Origin: Nilaparvata lugens
Lineage: Eukaryota; Arthropoda; Insecta; Hemiptera; Delphacidae
DNA length: 64,000 bases
Assembly: GCF_014356525.2 (NCBI RefSeq)
Contig: NC_052518.1
Coordinates: 94,803,987 to 94,867,986, forward strand
Direction: 5' to 3'
Numbering within the stretch: the first letter of the stretch is position 1; every line of letters starts with the position of its first letter. Below are positions 1 to 12,900 of this stretch, piece by piece. Both the position numbers and the translations under genes were made by a program. The notes under the pieces are model-generated. The model made no database searches. It worked only from the letters and a program-made list of their open reading frames with translations, and was not told the DNA's origin.

Positions 1-414
1 AATTTTATTGTGTTTCAATACAGTTACCGTTTTTGGAACTTATCATTAAATGACAGTTTTAAGTTGTCGTTGTTGAACAAGATAAAATTTTATACAATAA
101 ATAATAAATTGCATGCAGCAGTTGATTTGTTATAGTGGCAAAAATATTTGAACAGATGTTGATCAGTTTGATGTATGGACTCTTGAATCAAATTCTATGG
201 GTATTTATAAATTATAAAGATATAAATAGAAATATATTTATTAGCCGATAAATACTTGAAATAGTACAGTGGGCCATGTCACATATATGGATTATAACAA
301 GGAATACGGTACATCCACATATATACATCTCAATATAACGAATACAGGTTACAACACACTTTTAAACATTAATAAATATAACATAATACTTCTAGTGATT
401 ATATAAATACTATA
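1..414. other. AT-rich non-coding stretch
   Basis: No open frame, repeat or RNA gene is recognisable. It lies beyond the 3' end of the UBE2G1-type gene on the minus strand and may hold part of its 3' UTR, because minus-strand AATAAA-like hexamers (TTTATT on plus, near 236) occur, but none can be chosen as the real poly(A) signal. Confidence 0.5.
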
Positions 415-786
415 TCAGTCAGCTTGGAAGGAGCTATTTACAATATCACAAGGGAGATCAAAGAACTCTCCAACACTGTACAGTGGGTTCTCTAAAAGCA
501 TCCTTTTCACATTTGTTTTGAAAACAGATATACTCAGATTCCTGGAACACAACGGAAATCTATTGAAAGCTCTTATTGATAGAATGTCAGATCGACACTG
601 CAGCTTTCTCAATCTTACATACGGAACATTCAAATAATTAGCCTGTGTAGTGCCGTGCCTATGCATTTCTGATCTAAACTTCAAAGTATGCAACTCATTT
701 TTTACATTTATCAGAAGGAGCAGCACTGGAAGGCATTGAAAGTGGCATAGATGATGACAGTTTGAATTCGTGGATTTAGAAAGCAT
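415..786 (-). pseudogene. Non-LTR retrotransposon RT, C-terminal remnant
   Basis: A 123-residue frame matches the tail of jockey/CR1-type polyproteins: a Ser-Glu-Met-His-Arg-His segment, then LNVPYVRLRK, then a FNRFP block and FKTNVKRMLL near the end. This is the family's region after the RT thumb, in which a tyrosine/asparagine-rich stretch precedes a short amphipathic helix. The catalytic RT domain is absent, so this is a 5'-truncated copy. It lies about 100 bases downstream of the UBE2G1 stop codon and on the same strand, so it may be transcribed as part of that gene's 3' UTR. Family assignment below non-LTR level is not possible from this piece. Confidence 0.6.
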
Positions 787-890
787 TGTAATAGATTAAT
801 TCCATATAATGAATTAGGCAGCAAAAATGAGAATAATGAATACCAACGGAAACTCACCTCAAAGGCTTTCACATAACATCTTCGTTTGTC

Positions 891-971
891 CTACAAACAC
901 TCCTCTTGACTTTTCCTAACACATCGGGCAACTTTTCGCTTAAAGTCTGTGTAGTTCTCTCTCCATTCTTT
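891..971 (-). CDS. UBE2G1: UBE2G1 coding exon 5 (terminal)
   Basis: Acceptor TTTTGCAG. Encodes [20 protein letters not shown] then SQEECL and TAG at 893-891, the C-terminal helices of the E2. A good donor (GTGAGT) follows about 30 bases beyond the stop, so a spliced 3' UTR is possible but unproven. Confidence 0.93.
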   Translation of the reverse strand, partial: KEWRENYTDFKRKVARCVRKSQEECL

Positions 972-3900
972 CTGCAAAATGATTAAAATCTTATGAAACA
1001 TTTTGATATGGTAAAGATGATGACAAGTGTCTACATACAAGAAATAGCTTGAGTTATACATTGATAGTTTCTTATCTGATCTTGATAAACAACTGAGAGA
1101 TATTTACAGAATGGAAAAAATTATCTTGGTGGGCGACTTGAATATAGATCTATTGCAAAACAGTAGAATATCAAATGAATATATAAGTTTGATGCAGATA
1201 AACGGTCTCAAGTCATTTATTAACAAGCCAACAAGAGTAATGAATAATACGAAAACCTGTATCGATCATATATTTTATAGAAGTGCAAAAATTAGTGAAG
1301 AAAACATTCTAGGAGTAATTCAAAAGACTTCTATAACTGATCACTATTGTACAACTTTTCACATTAGAATAGAAAAACAGGCATCTGAAAAATCGAATAA
1401 TTTCATTGTAAAAATAAATTTTGACAAACTCTTAGATTTTTCTAAAAAAGAAACCTGGATAGATGAGATTTCAGAATTGGATAACTCTACTAACTTAGAT
1501 AATATAGTTGACCGTTTCGTAAATAAGTTGTTATCTTATATAAAATTATCAACTAGTCAAATAGAATTAAAAAGGAGAATAGACCCTTAAAAGAATGGAT
1601 AAGCTCAGGCCTGGTAAATTGTATAAGAACAAGAGACAAAATGCATAATGCCTTGAAAAAACAACCTTTTAATGTTACATTGAAAGAGAGGTATAGAGCC
1701 TATAGAAACTTATTAAATCAGCTTAATTCGAATTCTATAAAAACAAACTGAAATCATGTGAAAGAAACAATAAAAAGGTATGGAACTGCATCCAGGAAAT
1801 ATTAGACACAAAACGTCATAAGCTCCCCCCTGATATTGATCCTGAATTATTAAGTAATTATTTCTCACAGGTGGGAAAGACATATGCAGAAAAACTATTT
1901 GAAGAAAATGAAAATTTTCCTCAAGAAACTGGTAATAATTCTAACTTTCGACTTCTGAATTCATTTTTCATACGTCCCACAAATTATGATGAAGTTATAA
2001 ATCAGATAAATAGTTTAAAAAATAGTGCTGCTCCTGGTTTCGATAATTAAGTAGCGTTTGTCTTAAAAGAATAGCCCACTTCATAGCTCTACCTCTAACT
2101 TTAATCTTCAATAAATGTATGGAAACAGGGCATTTCCCAAGTCATTTTAAAATTGCCAACATAATTCCATTACACAAGTCAGGAGATAAAACAAACCCAA
2201 CCAATTATCGTCCAATTAGCCTTATAAGTAATATATCCAAAGTTTTTGAAAAAAATATTAAACAACAGGTTGTTCCATACTTGAATAAATTCAATTTAAT
2301 AAACAAATATCAATATGGTTTTCAAGAAAATAAATGCACTGAGGATGCCATGGCTGAACTTGTAAATATAATAACGAATAACTATAAGTCAAATAAAAAA
2401 ACTTTAGCTGTATTCCTGGACCTGGCTAAGGCGTATGACACCATCCCTCATTCAAACCTGCTTGAAAAACTTGAAGGAAATGGCTTTCGTGGTCCAGTAT
2501 TACGACTCTCCTAGTATTTCACTCTTAGTACTTCTTCTTTTCGGATTGAAATTTTTATTTTTTTCTAGTTTCTCATACATTCCATATGTTTCTTTTTTCT
2601 TTATTATATATTTTTTCTATTTTCGACTGAATCTCAAGCCACTAATTATAGCCGACTGATTACTCGTTGCCATCGCTCAAACTACTTAGTTTTGCTGGTA
2701 ATGCCAATGATAATATTATAATCGATTTTTAAATGGAAAATATTTTAATTTTAAGTTTTTGCAATGTATTGTATATGGAAATTTTTATATTTTTCACATT
2801 TGTAAAGTTTTTTTAATGATTTTGGCAATAAATATTTCTTTCTTTCTATATTTCTTTCTTTCTTATAAAGGTGATCAAGAAGTTAACGGAGGTTTTGAAC
2901 CTCCGTTCAAGAGTGTCAACATACAAAAAATAACTTGAGTTATATAGGTGATCAACAAGTGAACGGAGGTTTTGAACCAGCGATTTCAGAATTTTGAATA
3001 ACAGTAATGCTGGTCTACTGGCAGTTACCCTTCAACTATTCCGTTTACACAAATGAACATGGAATTCAACCGCCGTGAAATAACGTCATCACATTTGTTT
3101 TGTGGCATAGTTTCTGTAAGATTTTAACAGCGGTTGAATTTATACAAGAGTTTCCTACAGTTTCTTGTCGATATACAAGGGCAGTCGGTGAGTGCTATAT
3201 ACAATGTATTCCACCAAATTTGAAGTTAGGTCATTTTTAGCAGTAATAAAACAGTATTGAAATAGATCCATAAGGTTTACACTTCAAGTTGAGTCAATTT
3301 TTTAGCAGTAAAGGCTGCAGATGTATTGTAAATAGATCCATAAAGTTTAAATTTATAGTTAGGTTAATTTTTTAGCAGTAAAGCCGGAGAGGTATTGAAA
3401 TAGATCCATACGGTTTACATTCAAAGTTGGGTCAATTTTTTAGCAGTAATGGCAGCAGATGTATTGAAAATGGATCCAAGGTTTAAATTTATAGTTGGGT
3501 AAATTTTCTAGCAATAAAGGCAGCAGATGTATTGAAATAGATACATACGGTTTACATTTAAAGTTGGGTCAATTTTTTAACAGTAAAGGCAGCAGATGTA
3601 TTGAAAATAGATCCATAAGGTTTAAATTTATAGTTAGGTTAATTTTTTAGCAGTAATGGCAGCAGATGTATTGAAAATAGATCCATAAGGTTTAAATTTA
3701 AAGTTAGGTCAATTTTTTAGCTGTAATGGCAGCATATGTATTGAAAATAGATTCGTAAGGTTTAAATTTAAAGTTGAGTTAATTTTTTAACAGTAATGGC
3801 AGCAGATGTATTGAAATAGATCTATAAGGCTTAAATTTCAACTTAGGTTAATTTTACAACAGTAATGGCAGCAGATGATCCAGAGAAACACTTCAATATA

Positions 3901-6900
3901 AATGAATGAAGAATTATAAATATAATAACGAAAAATGAATCTTTGTTGTCAAACAATTATACAATTGAGAGATGTATAAATGAATCAATGATGATCGTCA
4001 GTTATCAATTATGAAACTCAATTATGTTTATCAGTTATTTTTTATGCTAATCACTTATCTATTGTTAGGACCAGTTAAGCTTATCAGTTATCTATTATGA
4101 GTTTATGAGAACCAATAATGTTCATTAATTAGTTAACATTGATTATCATGATGGCAATATTAAAAATTGCCTATTAGTTTACATCAGTTATCTGTTGTGA
4201 GGATCAATGAGATGAAGAAAGTGAATTTATTCCTCTAATAGTTGGTCAATATACGAAAGTCAGTGAAGCTATTGTACTAGCTTAGATTTGGTCATCAATG
4301 CCTATCATGGATTTTTCCATGTTCATTTGTTGTATGGAGTTCTGATCTGGGGTAATGCTCCTGGTGCTAAAGATGTATTACTGAGGCAAAAGAAGGCTCT
4401 GAGAAGAATGATTGGCATCCCATCCACTGAGTCTTGTAGGGATCATTTTGTACGGTTAGGTATACTCACTGAGCCATGTCTTTTCATTCCCAATTGTTTG
4501 CTTTTTGCTAAATACAATCTTGATAAATTAATACAAAGAAGTGATATTCATAGTCACATCACAAGAAATTATCAGCTGCAGGTAACGCAGGCTAGATTGA
4601 CTAAGACTCAAATGAACTTTGATTATATGAGTATAAAATTATTTTATAAGTTAAAACTAGATGCTAGGAATGTTAGTTTTAGAAATTTTTAATTTATAAT
4701 GCTCAAGTTCCTGAAAGCCTAACCACTTTATTCACTTCAAGAATAGCATGATCTGAGTATGGAGAGCCTTTTTTTTACATGACTTATTTCGCTGTTTAAA
4801 TGTATTTATAGGCTATATATATTTGAGTATTATTCATGTATAGAACTCATATATTTTGTGGAAGCTAATTGTTATGTGTGTTCAGACCTCATACTGATTT
4901 GTGTGAATTGCTTCATTCTGTATTTGTCTGTGTGACTTTTGTATGATGTAACCGCCCCCGGATGGGAAAGAAGAGAGATCTCTAAAATCTAAAGAATGAG
5001 TCATGGGATCGGACAAACAACAAACTTTTGCGTTCTATTAATCTTGTAAAATTTCTATTAAATGAATTGATCTATTTCAAATTTGGACAACAAATAATCT
5101 GTATCGTTTTATTCCACATTCTATAAAACTGCCTGTAGATTTTGCTAACTGTTCGTCTGGAATTTTAACTGTTTACGATGGTAGCGTGAACTTTATTCAT
5201 TTTACTACTACAATGAATAATTGGGGACACAGTCATTCAAGGGTTTTTAGCATGAGCTAGAAAATATAATGACACTAACAATCGTTCAATTTATAAACCC
5301 ATCACTATTGAAATTTTCAGTAAACTATTTTTGACTCACTAATATTATACAACAAACATTCACACATTCACTTCCCTAATTATAAATAAACTATTCCAAC
5401 ATGATGCACAGCTAAAAATAATACATTTTAACAAATTTACACAACAAACTAACACGTTAATTTTGGGTCCTCGAGGCCCGAGGCTACCTCTGGATTTAAT
5501 TGTGACTTCGGCCGCGGCTTGATTCGAACTGAACTTTTCCACGCGAATCATGTTCCCCTTCCACCAACGAGACGACGGTCCATGTGGAGACAGAGCACAA
5601 TTCCGTGGGAAAGGAAAGTGCAAGTTTGAAATATTCCCAAATACTCGTGTATTTTCCATCGTTAACGGAAATACAGTTCCGTGAGAATACCTCAACCCTG
5701 CATAAAATTTGAGTCTTCCCGGACGCAAGTTAGCACACAAGAAAATTCAACTACAAGATTACTAAAGTCTCATCATTGTTAAAGTCCTAATTCTACTCGT
5801 TTTTAAATGAACCCAATCAATAAATTTATTTCAACATCATATCCATTACAATGAATATTGTATACCTATTTTGTTTCTTGATGACTATGACTATTGCACT
5901 ATGTTTTTAATGACAATAAAGAATTCTATTCTAATGTTATTTATTGAAATGGCGCATAATGTAGGATTCCACTTACAGCAGCATCCACATTAGCGGGACT
6001 TTCATCGTTTGGATCAGCTAGCATTGATATCACTGAGATTAGAATTGTCTCTACTGTATGAACAGGTAACCATCGCTCAGATGCTTGCTCATAACCCCAC
6101 TTATCGTCACCAGGCTCGTGAAGTATCGATATACAAACTTCGCCATTCCTGTCAACTAACAAAAAAAATTACAATTATACAATGTACGAAAGGCTGGTGT
6201 TCAACATTCAAGATTACCAATAATATACAGAGTGTTATGCAAAAGGTGGTTATCTAACCATAAATCTGCTTCAAACCTTAAGGCTGTGCAAAGGCTAAAA
6301 ATAAACTTTCTACTGATGATATTTTTCAAAGTTTTTTTTATTTGTGTATCATCAAGCTATCAAAATTGTAAAGTTTTCTCGGGAAAACATTTTTTTTCTG
6401 ATCATTACTTTTTGAGATATGAGCGCCTAAAGTTTAAATTTTTGGGACAGAACATTTCAAGTTCGGTAAGAGATAAATCCATGAGATTTAGAGGATAGAT
6501 TCTTCATGGTATTGTTGATCTAGTAAAACAAAAATTTTCTGTAAAAATTGATTTTTGAGAAAGTTATTCAATTTGCTAAAAATTACCAAAAATAACTTTT
6601 AGTTGAGTTATTTTTGGTAAATTGAATAACTATCTTGTGAATTGATATTTACAGAAAAATGTTTGTTTTACTAGATCAACAATACCATGAAGAATCTATC
6701 CTCTAAATCTCATGGATTTATCTCTTACCGAACTTGAAATGTTCTGTCCCAAAAATTTAAACTGCAGGCGGTTATATCTCAAAAAGTAATGATCGAAAAA
6801 AAATGTTTTCCTGAGAAACCTTTTTCATTTTGATAGCTTCATGATATACAAATCGAAAAACTTGGAAAAATTTCACCAGTAGAATGTTTATTTTTAGCCT

Positions 6901-9900
6901 TTGCACAGCCTTGAAGGAACTTGTTTTTCGAGACCAATTTTCTCGTATTTCTTCACATACTTTAAAAATTACTGTAGTTACAGGTCTGGAAATGGTTTTA
7001 TTCAATTTTTCAGTTTATTTTACATAAAGTACGCTGAATTGTACATCTTAATTAACAGCCAACAAATACCCTTGGGCTTTGTTTCAGCAGGGGAACTGAT
7101 ATTCAGACGAAATCTTTCATCCTGTATAACTTGGTAACTAAGCATTTTCGGACCTATGTTAATTAAAACTTTTTTCTTCTTTTCATGTGAGGAATCACGC
7201 CTTGACTTATGGGCATCTTCTTTCAGAACATATATGAATATCAGTTCAATTTTACAATCATTACACTATTATGATAAATTGTAATAAAATATTGACGAGG
7301 AATGTTGAAGCATTGTACAAGTGACTCAGCATCATTGACCCTCATTTGAAAATTAAAGTCGGTCTGTATTTGAGTTGAGCATATTCATCAATAATCAATG
7401 GATTTGTTATTTCAGTTTTACATCCACATAGCCAAACGCATTCTTTATTATTGGAAATAATTTGTCTATTGAATTTCGTTTCAAGTGTCTTCCATATGCA
7501 ACTCAACCAGATATACAGAGTAGGTGAAAAGTCCGAGAACGGCTTAATATCTCATACACAAAGGTTATTTGACGGAGGGTGTGATTGGGGATCCTAATCA
7601 AATTGAAAATACTACTTTACTATGACTTAAAAAAAATGGTCCACCATCTTGGATCCGCCATATTGAATGCAACTTTATTTTTTTAAATAGGAAGGTGGAA
7701 GGATACATGATTTCGATACGAAATTACAAGAAAAAATGTATGGCGAAAACTGCATATCGATATCTCAAACTGTTCAGATGATATTCACATTATTAATCAA
7801 TATCATGCATATCAGAAATGAAAAAATACATAAGTGGTATTGATTAATAATGAGAATATCTTCTAAACGATTTGAGATATCGATGTGCGGTTTTCACCAT
7901 CCATTTTTTCTTGAAATTTCGTATCGAAATCATGTATCGTATGATCACCTTCGCATTCAAAAGAATAAAGTGGCGGATCCAAGATGGCGGACGAGATTTT
8001 TGAAGTCATAGTAAAGTATTATTTTCAATTTGAGAGGGATCCCCAATCACACCCACCTTGGAATCACAATCTTTTATGAGATACCAAGCCTTTCTCATAT
8101 GTTTTTCTCTCCTTTCTGCTTTGAATATTATTGATTAATAATGTGAATATCTTCTGAACGGTTTGAGATATCGATGTGCGGTTTCCACCATTCATTTTTT
8201 CTTGAAATTTCGTATCGAAATCATGTATCGCATTACCACCTTCCTATTTAAAAAAAATAAAGTTGCATTCAATATGGCGGACCAGATTTTTGAAGTCATA
8301 GTAAAGTAGTATTTCCAATTTGAGTAGGATCCCCAATCACACCCACCATCAAATTACCTTTGTGTATGAGATATTAAACCGTTCTCGGACTTTTCACCCA
8401 CTCTGAATAATATTGAGTGACCTGGTTGGCTCAGGTGCTCAGGTCTGGTGTCAGAGTTTTCAGGTAGCAACTGATTCACCTCAACCAGATTCAGACTAAC
8501 TAAACACAATTCATGGATATAAAAAGAATTCCCTTTGCAATGTGAAATATATGAATCTAAAAAGCTCTGGTTTGTCCGATATGGCACAACAGTATTATTC
8601 AAATTAATAAACTTAACTAAGGATTCGTCCTAATAGAACAATCGATCAATAATAGGGAAGTTCTAAATAAGTTCAAACCAGAGAATAGCCATATGGATTG
8701 ATTATTCTATGGTTTAAACCACCGAGACTAATTTAATGATAAACTTACTTGATACTTATAAAGTACTGAAGTATTTGATACTAATTAATAATTTATCTAT
8801 AATTATTAGATAGAATTCATTATTATTTAATAGAACTAGTTTTTATTCAATTTCAATTTATTTATTTCAATACATATCTCATTAAATACAATTCATATTA
8901 TATTTTAATCCTCTAGCTTTTAGCTATTTGAGGGCTATTAAGAAAAATACAATTCACATTTACTAGGTTGCAATAACTTACATAAACAAATATATAAATA
9001 CATAATATATTGAATGGATATTATTAACGAAGTAAATTGGAAAATTCATAAATAATAACTTATAATATAATATAAAACATTCCTATACACCTATTAAATG
9101 ATCGCTAGTCTGACTAAACTATTGTGAGCTTGCATTTTTACTGTAATTCTTTTTTTTTAAATAATTAATCTTGAAAGTACACTTGATTCAGCAAGTATAT
9201 TTCCGAAACTTGTCGTGTTTTTTATGAAACATAATAAAAGGGTACTATTGATTTTCTATTATTAAACATTCAATTAGCCTAATTGAAATACTCAATTACT
9301 TAATACCACATTGATTTCTGTGGAATGACGTTTTTGAAGGTAGAATACATTGCGATTATTGCTATTTTATTCATTTATTTTTTAAAATATATTTTTTGAG
9401 GATGATGTCCACGTGAGATCTAGGCTTGTACATGAATGATGATGATTTCCACCCCTACACACAGATGTATATTTTTCTATTAAAATTGCAATTGAATTTT
9501 TTATTGTAACATTGTATTTTTTGTGGAATAGAGAATATTTGAATTCGATAATAGTAAACGAGATACATGCATCTACAAAAGTAAAATGTCGAGTAACAGA
9601 TGAAAAAATTTCATAAATTGAACAACAGAATATTTTCACTCACTGTTAGGATGCCAGATTTCTGTCATGAATTTCATTTTTGGAGGCCGAAGTGGATACT
9701 CTTTAGGGAATAGTAAATGAGCTTTGAAAAATCCTCCTTCACTGAAAAATATAACAATCTTATTAATAAATATGACAGCTTATGCAGTACGGGTTACCAA
9801 ATACATTAATCACGTCTGAACTACTGAGCTGATAAATTGAAATTTTGCATCAAGATTCTGAATTTGCAGAGGATGATTATAAGCCTTATTTTCATTTATA

Positions 9901-12900
9901 TTAATTAATCAATTCTAATTTCAATGATGCAAAGATATGTAAATTATTGGCAAACATCACCTACGCGAGTGAAAAGACACATAAAATCAACAATTATTAT
10001 TAAACGAAAATCCAAATTAAATGCTGTAAATCACCCAGAAGACTTCTGCTACTGCAAATATTGACAACAGGTAGATGGAAATTCAATAGCTATTATTAAT
10101 TTATTAGCATTTGAATAATTGAAATATCTCAGTAATTTCCACCTATTAAATCATTAGTTCAGTGACTTCCTGAAAGCAATGGGAACTTAGACGAACTGAG
10201 ATTTCGACAAACTGAGATCCATCCAAACAACTGAACTTCAAAAATTATCGAATCATCATTTACTGGCATACTAAAGGCTGTGCAAAGGCTAAAAATAAAC
10301 TTTCTACTCGTGAAATTTTTCCAAGTTTTTCGATTTGTTTATCATCAAGCTATCAAAATGAAAAAGCTTTCTCAGGAAAACATTTTTTTCCGATCATTAC
10401 TTTTTGAGATATGAGCGCCTGAAGTTTGAATTGTTAGGACAGAACATTTCAAATTCGGTAAGTTATATATACATGGGATTCAGAGGATAGATTCTACATG
10501 CTATTGTTGATCTAGTAAAACAAAAATTTTCTGAAAATATAAATTTTTGAAAAAGTTATTCAATTCACCAAAAATAACTCAACTAAAAGTTATTTTTAGT
10601 AAATTGAATAACTATCTTGTAAATTGATATTTAAAGAAAAAGTTTTGTTTTACTAGATCAACAATACCATGAAGAATCTATCCTCTAAATCTAATGGATT
10701 TATCTCTTACCGAATTTGAAATGTTCTGTCCCAAAAATTTAAACTTTAGGGACTCATATCTCAAAAAGTAATGTTCAGAAAAAAATGTTTTCTTGAGAAA
10801 ACTTTTTCATTTTGATAGCTTCATGATATACAAATCGAAAAACGTTGAAAAATATCACCAGTAGAAAGTTTATTTTTAGCCTTTGCACAGCCTTAATGCC
10901 AGAGATTCAGTTACGTCATAGAAAGGGACTCCTCACAGAGTGATCCCTCATATTTTATAGAAACAACTTCATAGCTTTCGGACTGTTCAGGAGTACTTTA
11001 ATCATATATTTTATATCCCGTTGCCGAGTACTATGTACATGTATGTCCTATGCCTATGTGACATCACATTAAAGATGTATGCGTGAATGAATAACACTTT
11101 ACATATTATGTATACAGGAGAAAATGTTTTTTTTCTTTAGGACTACTTTTGAATATAAATAAAAATATAAATGTAAATATGAGTTCCATTTTTAAAGGGG
11201 TACTTGATGATGGCATTATATAGTAGAAACATTTCGTGATTAAATAATTTTAAAAAGGGTACTCAGATTTATAGTTTTATTTATAGGAGAAAAATACTTG
11301 AAAAAATTGCATTAAATGAGATATTCGATCTGTGCAATCTTTTTCAACCCAGAAGCCAGATTAAAAATATATACATATATATTCTTAAAAGTATGAATTC
11401 AGTGCTACTTTCTTTCATTTATGAAATTGAATTATAGTACCCTTTGAAATTAATATATTAGGAATACAAATTATAACAACTAGTTTCAGTGTTCAGTGTT
11501 CACACCATTGTCAGGTTTTAAAAACAAATTTCAAATAAACGATTACTAATAGTTTTGTTATTTTGAATATGATATTCAAGTAAATTATTTTAGCAGCTGC
11601 CCCTACCCATATCTGATTTATTTGAGAGTTTTTAGTTTTTTTTCGAAAATTGGGTTATGATTATCCATGTATTCTTAATCTTTTATTTTATTCATTTCAA
11701 AGGGTACAATAATATTAGATATATAATAAATTCATTATTCTCAGCTTAACAAACAATGGTTTACAGTGGGCAGTTTACAATGGTTACAGGTATGCAGTAG
11801 ATACTATCCTGATTCGTTTTAGGGACACAAGAAGACAACATTAATAATAAGATGGGACAGTAATCAATCTCAATGTTCCACATTACCAACTATACATTGA
11901 GAAATGGATTAAAAAAGCAACGCAGTGAAGTAGGTTGGGTTGATTTTGAAAAATGTATTCCTCATGGAGGACTTCTTAACAAAAAGCTTGTATTTTCACG
12001 ATTCGCTAACAGCCTTCAAAAGAGTTGCGGAAGAGTTGAATTGGAGTTTCATTCTCAATATATAAGAAACAAGGGTATGAATGAAAATATAAATCTGAGA
12101 ACCTTTTCAATTTATTTCGTCACTACATGTTTCGGCTACTAATGTCATTTTCAAGTGATAAGAAAATAAATTTATAAAAGTGAATAAATAAGTGATTTAT
12201 TTTCTAATCACTTGAAAATGGCATTAGTAGCCGAAAATGTCGTGACGAAATAAATTGAAAAGGGTACTCAGATTTAATTTTTTATTTATATTCAAAAGTA
12301 GCCCTAAAGAAAAAAGAGAAGAAACAAAGAGAATAAGAAATTAATAATGAACAATGATATACAATGAGCCAAATCAATTGAGAACATTAACAACCTAGGT
12401 TTCTAAACATATATTCAACTATAACAATAAAAAATACTACAGATAGAAATGCTGTGAAGTGTGAAGTAAAATAATTCAAAAAATGTAGATCACATCTTAT
12501 TCCAATGATCAATAAGTGATATCAACTGATTAATAATAATAACAATAAATATTTGCCTTTGGCAGAGGAGATAAAGGATATGTGGAAGCAAGAGAGAGTG
12601 ATGATAGTGCCTTTGATAATGTCAGCTACAGGTGTTATACCAGAGAAACTGCCCGAAAGGTTGCACAGTTTGAGACTGCCTGTATGGGTGCAAAATTTAA
12701 TGCAGAAGCAGTAATACTTTGCACGACATCGCTGGTAAGAAGTTTCCTTAATACACTAAGATAAAAAAGGTGCCATTTTGTTAAATAAACCAACGACACT
12801 TTATTATGGCCCATGAAAATGAAGATAAAAGAGAGAATAATAATACTGACTATATATGACAGAATCATGTTAGAACAGAGCTAACCTAACTGCTGTGAAA

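Larger units (their letters stand above)
1024..2870 (+). mobile_element. Non-LTR retrotransposon remnant (EN + RT fingers)
   Basis: An endonuclease/RT element with internal deletion, inside intron 4 of UBE2G1 in opposite orientation. The C-terminal part of the endonuclease comes first, then a frameshifted linker, then the RT fingers up to motif A. The palm, thumb and C-terminus are missing, and the RT frame runs straight into an AT-rich 3' tail ending in a GCAATAAATATTTC poly(A)-like stretch and TTTC runs. A similar block of about 40 bases (around CTTGAGTTATA) is present on both sides, at 1024-1065 and 2908-2950. Confidence 0.7.

Noticed and set aside
3205..3882. CRISPR-like array of regularly spaced repeats
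   Set aside because: Units are contiguous and diverge by point changes with no unique spacers; the genome is eukaryotic.
8354..8602. 82-codon minus frame
   Set aside because: It overlaps the terminus of the composite foldback element and has no recognisable domain.
9382..9639. 85-codon minus frame next to UBE2G1 exon 3
   Set aside because: It lies just downstream of the exon 3 donor, in intron sequence and SINE-like repeat, with no protein similarity.
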